From Sambucus nigra (taxonomy: Eukaryota; Streptophyta; Magnoliopsida; Dipsacales; Adoxaceae), in NCBI GenBank assembly GCA_949130495.1, contig OX422216.1, positions 104,973,967 to 105,037,966 of the forward strand: 64,000 bases of DNA. The letters are read 5' to 3'. Position numbers and translations under genes: made by a program. Each line of letters starts with the position of its first letter. Positions within the stretch are counted from its first letter, which is position 1. Below, piece by piece: positions 20,801 through 34,110 of this stretch. The notes under the pieces are model-generated. The model saw only the letters and a program-made list of their open reading frames with translations. It ran no database searches and was not told the DNA's origin.

Positions 20801-23800
20801 AAGAGTAACAAAAGATCTGGAGCAGAGAAAAAATCTCCAGGAAGGCCCGAAGAAGCTGCTAGGCAAGACTGTTGAACACTTATAGAAATCTCCAATCTCG
20901 TTTGCGCTTGTGTACGTTCGATGAGGATTTTCTCTCGTTTCAGCTTCGCTAGCTGTGGAGCTTCTTCGACATCTTCTACCTCCTTATTAACAGCTTAAAG
21001 TATAGGTACTACCTCAGCTAACTTAGCCACCTCAGCCCGTTGATCCCCCCGATGTTTTATAGCAGCTCCCTCTGGCTATCCAGTCATTGACTCTTCAACG
21101 TTTTTAAGTGTGCAATAATCCAGTCAAAACGGAAGCCATCACGACCCAACTCCCTCAGGTAGCCCAGGAATTGGTTGAGGAGGGATCTAGTAACGTTTGA
21201 AGTGGGAGGGTTGGCAATTTCAGTAACAACGGTAGCCATGCCTTGAAGTCTATAACTCATCACGGGGATGTTGAAACACAGGCAATCCGTAGTAAAAGTC
21301 TTAGGATGGTGGCTTGCAAGTCGCTTAACTACCAGGCGATGGCTGGCAGATATTTAAGGGGAACGCAGAAGGACCATGAGGCAAAAGGCACGAGGAGCTA
21401 AGTCGGGCAAAGGGAGCTCACAACCAGATTCGCTCTCAGCAGCAGCACTAGTCATGGAACCTTGATCATTGTGACTAGAATCTTCTGAGATAACGGATTC
21501 TCGATGGGGTGATACGATGGGCGAAAGAACTGGTGGAGAATCCTCCCGAGCAACCTGAGAACAGGTAGAAGAAATAATGAGTTTATGAAAAAATCTTAAC
21601 AAGTGTTTTCGTTGTTAAGTCACCGATAAAGGTGGAGTTTATAAAAAATCTTAACGAGTGTTTTCGTTGTTAAGTCACCGATATAGGTGGAGTTTATGGA
21701 AAAACCTTAACAACCATTTCGTTGTTAACTCACCGATATAGGTGGAGTTAATGATAAAAATCTTAACAAGAATTTTCGTTGTTAAGTCACCGTTATAGGT
21801 GGAGTTTATGAAAAAACCTTAACAAGCGTTTTCGTTGTTAAGTCACCGTTATAGGTGGTGTTTATGAAAAAAACTTAACAAGCGTTTTCGTTGTTAAGTC
21901 AACAATATAAGTGGAGTTTATGAAAATCTTAACAAGTTTTTTCAGTGTTAAGCCACCATCATAGGTGAAGTTTGAAAGGTTGAGAAATGCAGAGAAATTA
22001 GCGAAGTACCTCAACAGTAGCGGGAGCGAGAAGGGGAGTCACCATGGAGGCCATAACAGTAGGAACTGTTGGGGGCAGACTTATTTTCTCAGAGGCCTCA
22101 ACGACGCCCTTAACTGAAGAAGCCTCAACGGTCGGTAAAGCTCCCTCGCTAACAAAAGGTACCAAGGCCAATGTAGGAGTCGCTGAAAGATGACGATGGA
22201 CCTCCAAACGATGCCCCAGCATGGGTAGGCACCGAAGAACCACCATGTTGGGCGGAAGCATCAACCTTAGCCTTGAAAAGAGGAAGATCACTAAGATAAA
22301 AGGGTGGGGTAAGACTTGGCGAAAGCTGCAAACATGAAGCTAAGTGTTAGACACGAGGAGCAAGTACATAAAATAGAGATAAATGCATCTAGGCGTTACT
22401 TACCTCCGTTATGGCACCATAAAGGGGAATCGCAGTTATGGGTCTCGTCAGCACAGTGGGAAGCAGAATGCCAACTAACAAAGACGCCATTTCAACCTAA
22501 GGCATCCAAACATATTAAAATTCAGCATGATAAGTAAAGGGATGGCAAAAGAAAAAAGATGAGAGACCTGACAAGTAATAGATTATATGTTACCTCGGGA
22601 GAACTTCTCGCAGATGGAACGAGGGGCAGAGAAACCTCAACCGAAGAAGATAATTCAGAAGCAGCTGGGGGGTTGCCTCTGGTTGGAAAGAGATGCCCAC
22701 AGACTCAATAGACTCCCCCCCCCCCCCACGACAGCATCCTTCGCATGTTGAGAGGTTGAACGGCAGGAGTAGGTAAGCCCGATCATGGGAGAACGGGGAG
22801 GAGTTACATCGGTCTGAGAAGAGCCGAAACGTCCCCCCACGAAAAGGCTCACGGGGGGGGGGGGGGGGGGGGGCTGGGTCTTTCTTCTCCAACTTTTTGC
22901 ACCAGAGTGATTAAGAGGTAAACAGTTGCAGCTTGCCATAGAAAAAAATGTGAATAAAATCAACAACACACATACATACCTCGGATACATTTGGATAATG
23001 GGAGGATATAACCACTAACGAAGGAGGAGAGGAGGCAGCAACAGAGGAAGCTGGGGAGAGATGCACCTCGGGGGTTCGTTTCCTCTGGGACTTGGTACCT
23101 AGTGCCTTCTTCCTCGCGCCCACAACACTAGTGCCCTGAGGAGCCTTTGAACTCTTCTTCCTCTTTGCCCTCGGTTCAGTTAGATCAACCAGGATAGTAG
23201 GGAAGGCAGTAGAGGGGGAATGACAGGAGTGCATCATTGAAATTCGGCGTTTATCCTTTCCACCTCAGCTTGAACCTGCCTTCTTAGCTCTTCAGTTACC
23301 TTTCCAGACATGTGAGGAGGAACGAAGGTGATAGGGAATGCCTCTAAAGGGGTTTGTGGTTAATTTTGAGATTTGGATTTTGAGGAAGTCCCACTCTTGG
23401 ACTTCCTGGTCCTTTTAGCTGGTGGCGGGGAAGGCCCTTCACTAGTGGCTGCTTCGATTGAAGGGGTGGCTATTTGGGGGTTACAACGATCTTGGGCTTG
23501 GGTGTGACAGAAGGGATCATGGGGCAATGTAGAGGAAGCTCGGTGGGAGGTACCTTGGGGGTTTTTCTTAGAGGGAACTCAATACCAAGAACAAAATTAC
23601 CTTTTCGACCTAGCTCCAGGGCAAAAAATGAAAGAATAAGAGGATACACGGGATCCCCCTCGATGAACTCAGAAATTTGGGCCAGCTATCTCGGCTAGTA
23701 CTTCGTTGCAAATAGAGGGGTCACGTCCCCTTGCCTGGTGATGCTTGGAATAGTAACTCGCCCAGCCATGGTAGAACTTACTCCCCACGCAGCAGTTGAT

Positions 23801-25246
23801 GAGAACAGGGAGCATGCCTTGCTAAAAGAGACTTTGGGATGAGATAACTGGAAAACTAGGCGAGGATCCCCTAATCGAAACTGAATTGACGGTTGCATCA
23901 GTTGGGGTTGTAGTGCTCACTGGTGTATCCCCACTCGGTATAGGAAGGCAGGTAACCCAGCAAAAATAGAAGGACCACAGCTAGTGAGGGGTCTTCAACA
24001 ATGAGGTCTAAGGTAGTTACCTGCCTGGACCATCCGTGCTTCATGTCTGAAAAAACCCCAAGTATGGAGGAAGATATCCTCTTCGTAAGGTCTCATCACA
24101 AAATTCCCAAGTTGATCAATAATAGAGGTCAACTCTTTTCTTATTTGTCTCTTGTGATAAACAAAGGAGCATGGGGACATAATTGTTTCACCCGAAGGAG
24201 GGCGGTTGGTCTTGGATGCTATGGTGGGGAAACGGACATAAAGGAAGCCTGTCAGAAGGACACAGTTGGCAAAGTTGGCCAGGTTATAATGACCAAGAGA
24301 TCTCTCCATGTCGAAAAGGGATATATCAAGCCACGTGTAGAGGGATCCCAGAGTGATTGCTGCTAGAGGAAGCTTGATACCCCGGGCCAAGCGGAGGGAT
24401 ATGTTGATGAGGTCCCTTCGAGGTTGGTCGTTGGGTTTCCCCATTAAAAGGAAATGAGAAAGAATGACAAGGATGTAGGTAGGAGGTTCCAGCGATGTAC
24501 CTTGACCAGGGGCAGCCTCAGAGGAACTACCTTCAGAAGGATCCTTGAAGAAATAGTTGATAAGCGGAGTGAAAGTGGCTTTGTTTGAAGAGCCGATGAA
24601 CCTTCGGCATATACGGTCCAACTCCAAATGATCAGCAGCTTCCTGGGCATCTAGGGCCTCATCAGAATAAGGCTCATGGCCTGTTGCCTCAAGGCCTAGG
24701 AGCTCACACACGTCTTCCAACGTTATTGTAAACTTGCCCCACGCAGCAATGAATTTATGAGTGGTAACATTCCAGCGAGATAACAGGAAGGGCAGGATTG
24801 TTTTTGGACAGAGTAAACTCACCAAACCACTTGGCCCGATGAAGCCCAATTTTGGTGAGGGTATCAGCGTAGGAACTCTGTATATGGGAGTTCCAGGTAG
24901 CGAAGTGAGCGAGAGAGCCTCCAAGCCCTTCGAAGTCAATATGGGACCACGGGAAGTCCCCTCGCTCAAGACGAAATCAGAGAGTCCCCTCTGGGGGTAG
25001 AAAGCCCCAGTCAGCCACACTTTCGTCTTCATCACCAAGCGTCATGGCATCATACTTGGCGTTGAAAATGCAAGTCTTACAAAACCCAGCAAAATTATCA
25101 CCCATGCCGAATATAGGGGATCGACGGTAGAAGCGTAGCTGGCCCTGGCGGGCAGCAGTCAAAGAGATGGTAGTGGAGGTGGTGGCAACAGAGGTGGAAG
25201 ATGGAGCATTGGTGGCAAACGTGGTAGGGTTGTTTGAGGAGGCCAT
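20800..25246 (-). pseudogene. T1 antisense gene with plant mobile domain (PMD), multi-exon
   Basis: The minus-strand start is MASSNNPTTFATNAPSS (ATG at 25246). A frameshift near 24990 leads into a 340-residue open frame. The PMD-like core includes FIAAWGKFTITLEDVCELLGL and GKPNDQPRRDLINISLRLA, then LPLAAITLGSLYTWLD, and continues past 23995 in another frame with LAVVLLFLLGYLPSYTEWGY. Distal parts are Ser/Pro/Lys-rich (KRKKSSKAPQGT at 23190-23150) and look spliced: donor-like CCGAG|GTATGT near 22987, CCGAG|GTAACA near 22598, GGAG|GTAAGT near 22405, TTGAG|GTACTTC near 22007, and acceptor TTCTCAG at about 21560. The tail ends near 20805 (FSAPDLLLLLGQ-stop). PMD proteins include host silencing factors (MAIN/MAIL). 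The role here is unknown. Confidence 0.75.
21579..21967. repeat. Tandem array, 7 copies of ~56 bp
   Basis: Each unit contains CTTAACAAG-, TTTTCGTTGTTAAGTCACCG and ATAGGTGGAGTTTATG with small changes. The array sits inside a presumed intron of the T1 antisense gene, between splice sites near 21560 and 22007. Confidence 0.95.
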
Positions 25247-26218
25247 TGCAGATAGCAGTGAAGTACAAGAAAAGCTAAGAGAAAGCACCAGAGAAATAAC
25301 AATGGAGTGGCTAGAAAGTGAGAATGGTTGCAGACGAAAGGAATGAGGAGAAAAAGGTTGGGCAACAATAGAGTTTTTGGGCAAAGTTTCTCTCTCTAAA
25401 GTAGCAGGACTTTTGAAGAAGATGAAGGAAAGAGAAGAGTTTTGAAAAGATAGACGTTTGAAACATTCTAAAGAACTCGTTCCTTGAGTTTCCCACAACC
25501 ACACGTGCAAGGCCGCCTATAATCATTTCAAATGGACACGTGACACCTCAGGAAGTGTCTTGACAATTAAAATGACAGCACCACTTCATCAATGAATGAC
25601 GCCTGAGGAATAGAAATGATTGCCTTCTTAAGCAAGTTTGATTTTTGGAGCCAGAATTTTTGTCAGACATATCCACTAACTCCCAACGAAGACACTGCCC
25701 CAACAGTTCAAAAAAGCTACGATGTCCCCTCGCCACAAGTCCAAACGTTGTCTAATTGTGACTCAGCTACACCGGGGAGAATTTCTACTTTTTTTAACAT
25801 GGTGAAACGTTACAAGGGAGAATTTCACAAATCACAACGGTACGGTCAGTCCTAATGACAAACTCACCGCCTGCAACTATAATCCACACCAGCATAAACG
25901 GGAGAATTTTACTTACCAAGAGTCAAAACGGGTATCTGAGAAAGTCAGCAGGTGCATCGGGAGAATTTCAAATAGTCAGGCCAGAAGGTTGAAGCTCAGT
26001 GAACAAAAAAAAGTGGCGATGTCCCTTCGCCAAAGCGCCAATAACCCGCAACATTTTGACTCAGATACATCGGGGAGAATTTTTCTTTTTTCTGGAGACA
26101 GAAACCGCAGTGGTTGTAATGAAAGAAAAGATGCCAGAATTTTTCCACACAGAGAAGGTTCACGGGATTGAGAAGTTTTCGTGCAGACATTTCTTGTTTC
26201 CACAATAAATCTCCACAC
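25247..26218 (-). promoter_or_regulatory. Presumed promoter region of the T1 antisense gene
   Basis: Between the antisense ATG (25246) and the 3' LTR. Two G-box cores CACGTG lie at 25502-25507 and 25537-25542, with ATTATAGG near 25517-25524 between them. Further right, GGGAGAATTT recurs five times (25773, 25815, 25899, 25958, 26071), and a longer phrase (TGTCCC-TCGCCA ... GACTCAG-TACA-CGGGGAGAATTT) occurs twice. No gene seen. The promoter role is inferred from position. Confidence 0.45.
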
Positions 26219-26229
26219 GAAGGGAAAAA
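26219..26229 (+). other. Polypurine tract of T1
   Basis: GAAGGGAAAAA directly before the 3' LTR start TGTAGAGG at 26230. Confidence 0.8.
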
Positions 26230-27426
26230 TGTAGAGGGGGCTTGAAGGTAGTCCTAAGATTAGAGATAATCCACCCATTTACAATAGTATTTGGGATTAA
26301 GGCAACTCAGCGTGGTAGCCTAGAGGGACCTTCCAGCGAAGAAGCTGACCGAGAGAGCTCGTCCTTTTAGTCCTGTTGATTAATTTAGTCTTGTTGTATC
26401 TTTTTATTATATTGACTATGAGCTATAACGATTGTAATGATGTAATGAGAATAATGAAATTGTGTGAGGTCGAACGATACTCGCGAGAGACCAGCCTTGG
26501 CAGGGCCTGGGATAGCTTTCATTCTCTATCGAACGACCTCGTCGTGGGAACTTTAGAGGGACTTAGTTTGGAGGATTAAGAAGTGAGGCACCGTTGGGGC
26601 TTGTCCTGGTCATCTTAGATACACCTGGTAAAACACCGAAGGACCCTGACCGTGGAACCTCGGGGGGGGGGGGGGGGAGCAACCTTGAGTTCCATCGGGC
26701 GTTGAGTTACGAGCCAAACAACCCTCTACTTAATGTCACATCCGCTTTATCTGATGTCACTAACTAGCTAGGCAATGTCAGACTTGCACTTGAGTAAACC
26801 ACCGTGGTATTTGGGGCTGTCAGACAGTTGGTGAGGCACCTCAGTGGCGGCAGCCCCCTGACACACAGAGGTTAGGAAAAAGGCATGTCTTGGCATTTAA
26901 TGATTATGACGTGGAGATAACTAGTGCATCAGGTATTTAATGCTTGTGACATAAAGTATGAGGGATGTCTTTCACAAGCATTAATGGCTGAGTTGCCTCG
27001 GGGGTAGTGTGGGGGGCTATTCAAGGACCCCAACCATCTCTGAGCAGGGATCATGTTATTTATTAAGAGTTCAGAAGTTATTACTAGAGAGATTTATTAC
27101 GAACCAGAGAGTCTATTCACCCACCATTATTATATATTACGAAGCTTTAATATTTGACAGAGATTATTGAGGGTGGTAGGGGGTTTTGTTGACTACCAAG
27201 GTGTACCTAGTGTGCTCATTTTCTCTCTCCCTCTAAGAAAAGTTGCTTCTAAGTTCATTACTACCTTCTGGGTTATATACGCAAGATTTGTGAGTTTAAA
27301 CAGGGTATATCTTCATTGAGTCGTGTTTGTATGTTCTGTGGCAAATCAATAATGTTGCTATTTAACTTATTACTACCATACTTAAAAGGGATTACGCCTC
27401 CATCTGATCTAAAGTACCCTCTTACA
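26230..27426 (+). repeat. 3' LTR of T1
   Basis: 1197 bp, ends CTCTTACA. Pairs with 11220-12416. A five-base flank CTCTT matches CTCTC at the left end. Confidence 0.95.
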
Positions 27427-28499
<1,073 letters not shown>

Positions 28500-28500
<1 letters not shown>

Positions 28501-30474
28501 TATGCATTCGCTTTCCATGGAGAACACATATCAAGTGCCAGTTACGCAGCCAGATCTGAAAGTAGTTTTAGCTTAGCTCGTGTCTAAGATTGACAACCTT
28601 TAGACTGATGTCCGAGAGATGCAACGAAACCAGGTTCCTGTTCCTTAAGAGCCCGAGGCCTTATTCCCTCGCGCTATGGGTCCACCCGATCCTATCTGGA
28701 TTCCCAAAGAGTATCAGCAGGCTCCATGTGCCCCTCATGTTAATGGGTCATTACCTGCCCGTCTTCATATGCAAAACCTTGAGTCTGGGGCTAACTTACA
28801 TGTGATCGTTGATCCAAAAGAGGAAGAATTGAACAAGGTCAAAGAAGATCTCAAGATGCTAACTAAGAAGTTCGACCAAGTCAGAATCTCTGGAAATTAT
28901 ATGGACTACACCCACATGTCTCCTTATCCTAAGGCAAGGTTACCTGAGAAGTTCAAGATGCCGAATATCTAGAAATTCAGAGAAAGTGGACCATCGATTG
29001 TTCATCTTCGCAGTTATCACTGTTCCATAACTCTCTTAGGGGCTTTTGAAGAAGTGATGGCCCAAATATTTCAGCAAACTTTGAAGGTTAGCGCTCTCCG
29101 ATGGTTTTTATCTCTTGAGGAGTCCACAATCCATAGCTAGGAGGATGTAATCCGTGAATTCATGTTGAAGTAGAAATATAACGAAGAGCTTGAGGTCACT
29201 CACCATGATTTAGAGCTGCTCAAACAGAACTCTGGGGAATCAGTCAGTAACTTCATAGCCCGATGGAGGGAAAAGGCATCCACTATGACCAATCGGACAT
29301 CCGAGGAGAACAAGTCAACATAGTGAAGAAAAAATTCTTGCCCCATGTCCGAGCAACCATGGGAGGACAATACTATACCCACTTCCGAGCTCTCAAAGAA
29401 GAAGGAGTAGAAATCGAGGAAGGTCTTGCTAAAACAGAGGTTGAACCAAAGAAAGTGTCCAAACAGTTCACCCCCAGAAAATATGATAAATCTGCTAGTG
29501 CGGTAGTCTCAACCATCAATAATATCTCTCAACCAACCACTTCGTGGGCACCAGAAAGCTACCCTGTCCCAGTACAAAAGGAATATACCGAGCTCCATGC
29601 TCCCCTCTCCAAAGTTTATCAAGCCCTGTTAAGCCGAAACCTCATCAAACCCTTGGATCCCCGTCCATTGCCCAATCCACTTCCAAGAAACTTCACGGCA
29701 GATGCCCATTGCGCCTTTCACCAAATCGCTTGCCATACCACCGACCAATACTTTCACCTCCGAAACATAATCCAAGGTCTAATTAACCGGGGTACCATTG
29801 CCCCACCAGCCAATCCTAAGCCAAACACTACTCACTACCCACTCCCAAATCATACCAATGATATCTTCCTAGAAATGAACCTAGAATTTGATCCCTCAAC
29901 TCAAATCACACCCATACACTCTCCCAAACTTCTCCAAACTTGCCCATATTTCCTCTTACACCCTATTAGCCTCACTGATCAGGCATTGTCACCCCTTACC
30001 AGAGCATGCATCGCTGTCCGTACCCATTCTGAAAATGGAGGTATGGAATTATCAGAAGTGTTAAACCAACTCCTAGAGTTCGGGCTGAAATTGCCCTCAT
30101 AGATGATCATTGATTACCAGAGGTTCAACACGTTGTTCTTGGAAGCACAAAAATGGGCCCGAAAGTCATACAGTTGGGTGGTACCAACTGATGAAGTCAG
30201 CCTGGATGATGTCGTCCTGATCGTGGCAAAATTATTCAGGAAAACCAACGACATTTGCAGTATGATCGAGTTACTTGATACTCTGAAATTACAAGGGCGC
30301 CTGGTCCCTTCACCCTTGCATATCCCCACAGAATGGGAAGACTTATATGAAGATGACATTGGAGTTGTGGAATGCATTGACTTTACATTGAAAGACAGAA
30401 TTATTGCCACCGGATGGGGGGAAGAATTCGAAGATTCGAATGAAGAACAAGCTTTCGAGAAAACTGGCTCGTAG
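28500..30474 (+). pseudogene. T2 gag, broken by stops and a frameshift
   Basis: A frame from about 28503 encodes MHSLSMENTYQVPVTQPDLK. It continues with PPDPIWIPKEYQQAPCAPHV, then a capsid region (SGESVSNFIARWREKAS near 29230-29280). A frameshift near 29317 leads into KKKFLPHVRATMGGQYYTH and a long open stretch to 30102. There the PLPNPLPRNF ... CAFHQIACHTTDQYFHLRN segment resembles the Cys/His motif after the capsid of Tat elements. A further open frame at 30103-30474 is of unknown role. Stops at 28573, 28970, 29138 and 29172 are mostly TAG. The start is uncertain. Confidence 0.75.
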
Positions 30475-30479
30475 TCGAC

Positions 30480-31900
30480 ATGTGTGGGATGATATCATTT
30501 GAGGAGCTCCTTGGAGAAATAAACAAAGTGGAAGAACAACCCGAGATTGACGAAGAAATAGGGTTCATGTTCTTCCCTTCTTCAGTAAATCACATGACCA
30601 GATTAGGGAGGCATTACCAGATCCCAAGCTCACTACCAGCCAATGACAAGGGGAAGGGCGCTGAAAACCTTCGTATGCCAGAAATGACCCTCGAGGAGAG
30701 CAAGATCCTCGATCAACTGAAGAAAACTCAAGCTAATATCACTCTATGGGGGCTTTTCATGTCTTCCCAGCTGCACATAAATGCTTTAATCAAGTTGCTC
30801 ACTGGACCCACAGTTCCTCCTTCTACCACACCAGAAGAAGTGATAAATTTAGTCGGATCCTTGACCTCTACCCGAATGCTATCCTTTTCTGAACAAGAAA
30901 TCCCCAGAATTGGTCCAAACCACAATCATGCACTCAACATCTCCGTCGAAGTTATGGGGAAAATTGTACCACTCTCTCTTGTCGATAATGGATCCGCCTT
31001 AAATGTCTGCCCATTAAGAACCTTCAAATGCTTAGGACTGAAGGAAAGTGACCTCGCTCCAACTTTCGCTGTTGTACGTGCCTACGATAATACCCGTCGG
31101 GAGGTGATGGGATCCATAAAACTTATAATAGGGGCTGGCCCTATAAACCCTGTCATTAAATTCCAAGTTATTGACATCCTAGCTTGTTTTAACCTGTTGC
31201 TCGGACGACCTTGGCTCCACAGTATCAAGGGTGTGTCTTCCTCACTCCATCAAAATTGAAGTTCTTCACCGACGGACGAGTCATGACCATTTTGGGTGAC
31301 GACGATAATGCCGAGGGTGCAAGTACTAGCAATCCCATCCTTGAGATACAGCATGGATCAAATGATATGCTCTTATCAGGATTTCTAGTTGGGCCACTTC
31401 TACTCCCGATAGGGGACGATTTCAAAGAAAGCATTTGTCCAGAATACGACCCTCATGGCAATGTCAATGTGATTCAAATGTTCAGAAAAATGCACTTCAT
31501 GCCCAGACTGGGGCTAGGGCAAAAACAACAAGGGATACTTGAGCCCATTTAACTGAAGAAAGCTTTCCCCCTTGTGGTTTGGGGTATCAACCATCAGAAC
31601 AAGAGCTCAGAATGATATGCCAGTCTCGACCAAAGAGAAGACTAGACTGCATTCAGACTATCTCAGGTGACTCCTTGAATGGAAGATTCATCAAAGAGGG
31701 CGAAGACTTCCTCTTTTATGGCTTTTTAGAACCCTGGTATGACCATACAGATAAGAAGATGAAGCCTGGAATGGAGATCTTTTTCTAGGACAGCTACCCA
31801 TGGGCCGAAGGTTCCCAACACCATGTACAACTGCTCATCAAAGATACTGAAGAGACTGGGGAAAGTGACTCCGAGGACTCGTTCAACTTGCAGACACTGG
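30480..31900 (+). pseudogene. T2 aspartic protease with G-patch-like tail
   Basis: The open frame 30480-31259 carries MTRLGRHYQIPSSLP and then the protease: VMGKIVPLSLVDNGSALNVC with catalytic Asp at 30984-30986, the flap region and FNLLLGRPWLHSIKGV. Tat proteases often have D-N-G-S or D-G-G-S here. A frameshift near 31245 continues with LKFFTDGRVMTILGDD. Near 31500 the sequence reads MPRLGLGQKQQGI, then (after another shift) GYQPSEQELRMICQS. This pattern of Gly-Leu-Gly repeats resembles the G-patch, an RNA-binding module sometimes found after this protease. The G-patch call is tentative. Several stops follow. Confidence 0.8.
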
Positions 31901-32089
31901 GGCTGACACTCTTCATGGTTCAATCAAGCACTACATCACTGGATCCACCCCACTTGATTAAAGTTGTTGATACACCTCTCCACCACTGGCATGTTGCGCT
32001 GGTTCTACTTGTTGAAATCTCACCTAATCCCATTATTTACCCCATTTCTTATCTGTTGTCTATCCTTGCTCAAATGTAATCGAGCCCTC

Positions 32090-33327
32090 CTTTGATGAGG
32101 TCCTTAATGCTGTTTTTCCTATCAATGAAATAAACGAAGATTTTAAGTATCTTGCTATGCCTTACATTAATTTTTTAGATTCCAATCAAACTTTTGGTGA
32201 TGATGATTTTACAAATGAACAATTCTTAACTGATCTAAATAAGGTTAATAACGAACAACATAACCGCATTCAAGTTAATGAAGAAGAGACTATTATTATT
32301 AACCTCGGTTCTAGTAGCCAACTGTGCAAAATTAGGATAGGGGCTACCCTTGACGAGCATGAGCGCGCACAACTCGAAGAATTATTGAAGGAATTCGTGG
32401 ATGTCTTCGCATGGTCCTATGACGATATGCCCAGCATTGATCCTGAAATTGCTCAGCATGAGATCCCCACTCTTCCAGAATACAAGCCGGTTAAACAAAA
32501 GCTGAGAAAGCTTCGCACCGAATGGTCGCTCAAAGTCAACGAAGAGGTGGTCAAACAACTGAACGTGGGCTTCATTTGCGTGATCGAATATCCCACATGG
32601 CTAGCCAACATAGTGCCTATGCCGAAATCAGGAGGGAAAGTTCGGATGTGTGTAGACTACCGGGACTTGAACAAAGCCTCTCCAAAGTATGATTACCCGC
32701 TACCCAATACCACATGATCATGGACAACAGAACCAGTCATGCTCTCAAGTCATTCGTTGACGGGTTTATCGGATATAACCAAATCAAAATTCACCCAGAT
32801 CATCAAGAAAAAACCGCGTTCATCACCCCATGGGGAACCTTTTGCTACACTGTTATGCCATTTGGTCTCAAGAATACTGGGGCTACCTACCAGAGGGCTG
32901 CCACAACCATCCTGCATGATCTGATTCACAAAGAAGTCGAGGTCTATGTGGATGATATGATAATCAAATCCAAAACTATAGACAGTCATGTTCCCGCTCT
33001 CCAAAAGTTCTTCGAACGACTGTGACAGTATCATATGAGACTCAATCCACAGAAATGTGTCTTCGGTATTACAAAGGGAAAACTCTTGGGATTCATAGCT
33101 AGTGAAAAAGGGATAGAAGCAGATCTTGCTAAGCTAAAAGCCATACTTGAGATGCCACCTCCCCCAATGGAGAAAGAAGTTCGAGGTTTCCTTGGGAAAT
33201 TACAGTACATCAGCCGGTTCATCAGCCAGCTCACCTCCATCTATGAACCGATTTTCAAACTCCTCCAAAAGGATTCAACCAAAGTTTGGAACAAGGCCTT
33301 CCAAGAAGCTTTTGACCAAATCAAATA
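32090..33327 (+). pseudogene. T2 reverse transcriptase, frameshifted
   Basis: A linker with LEELLKEFVDVFAWSYDDMP precedes the RT. Conserved parts are IVPMPKSGGKVRMCVDYRDL, then a frameshift at about 32714, SFVDGFIGYNQIKIHPDHQE, MPFGLKNTGATYQRA, and the YVDD active site at about 32945-32956. A TGA at 33023 and a further frame change separate the thumb region (LNPQKCVFGITKGKLLGF, FLGKLQYISRF). Domain order and residues are those of Ty3/gypsy Tat RTs. The copy is inactive as read. Confidence 0.9.
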
Positions 33328-34110
33328 ATACCTGACTCAACCTCCGATACTCATGCCACCACAGTCAGGTCTCCCCTTGCTCCTATATCTAACCATAACC
33401 GACACTACAGCTGGGGCTTTGCTAGCTCAATACCTTGAAGATTCCTGCAAAGAAAAAGCCATCTATTACGCCAGTTACAAACTGGTCGGGTACGAAGTCA
33501 ACTACACTGCTTTGGAAAAGGCATGCGTTGCGCTTATTTAGGTCACCCAAAAGTTACAAAACTACATGCTCGCCTTCCCCATCAAACTTGTATCCCGAAT
33601 AGACCCCATCAAGTACCTGCTTGAGAAAACCATCTTATCCAACTGAATGGCTCGATAGTTGATGCTCTTAGCCGAGTTTGATATCGTGTACGTCACACAG
33701 AAAGCCATGAAAGGAAGAGCCATCTCTGACTACCTTACTGATTACCCCATGGAAGAGGCTCATGACTGGATCTCCGAATTCCCAGATGAAAACATCCTTT
33801 ACGCTGCTCAAGATGACCTCCAATGGCAAATGTTCTTTGATGACGCGGCCAACAAAAAGGGATATGGCATTGGGATACTTCTGGTCGCCCCAGATGACTC
33901 TCACACTCCAATCGCCATTAAATTGGATTTCCCCTGCACAAATAACATGACTGAATACGAGGCATGTACGGTAGGCCTCAAAGTTGCTCTCAAGAAAGGT
34001 ATTCAATGCCTAAATGTCTACGGGGATTCTACCCTCATCATTGGTCAAGTGCTCAGAAAATGGAAAGTCAAGGACGAGAAATCCAACCATTCCATGCCCA
34101 CCTAGAAGGA
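33328..34110 (+). pseudogene. T2 RNase H pair
   Basis: The first RNase H is at about 33330-33640 (LPLLLYLTITDTTAGALLAQ, then AIYYASYKLVGYEVNYTALE). Stops fall at 33326, 33538 (CAG to TAG-like), 33644 and 33656. The second, archaeal-type RNase H is open at 33659-34105: WQMFFDDAANKKGYGIGILL, NNMTEYEACTVGL and VYGDSTLIIGQV, with the acidic triad intact. Two RNase H domains in tandem are diagnostic for the Tat branch. Confidence 0.88.

Larger units (their letters stand above)
11220..27426 (+). mobile_element. Tat/Ogre-type Ty3/gypsy retrotransposon T1, nested in T2
   Basis: LTRs of 1197 bp each (11220-12416 and 26230-27426) start TGTAGAGG and end TA/CA. The flanks are CTCTC (11215-11219) and CTCTT (27427-27431), a target duplication with one change. 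Order: LTR, primer site, gag (broken by a retroposon), protease, reverse transcriptase, RNase H, second RNase H, a foreign gypsy insertion at about 18713-19545, integrase, one antisense PMD gene, polypurine tract and LTR. The first ~305 bp of the two LTRs show about 23 differences by eye (about 7%), so it is not recent but is younger than T2. Sense frames carry few stops. Confidence 0.93.

Noticed and set aside
22590..22990. Poly-Gly/poly-Pro runs suggesting a structural protein
   Set aside because: They arise from G/C homopolymers (22717-22728, 22854-22873) that may be length artefacts.
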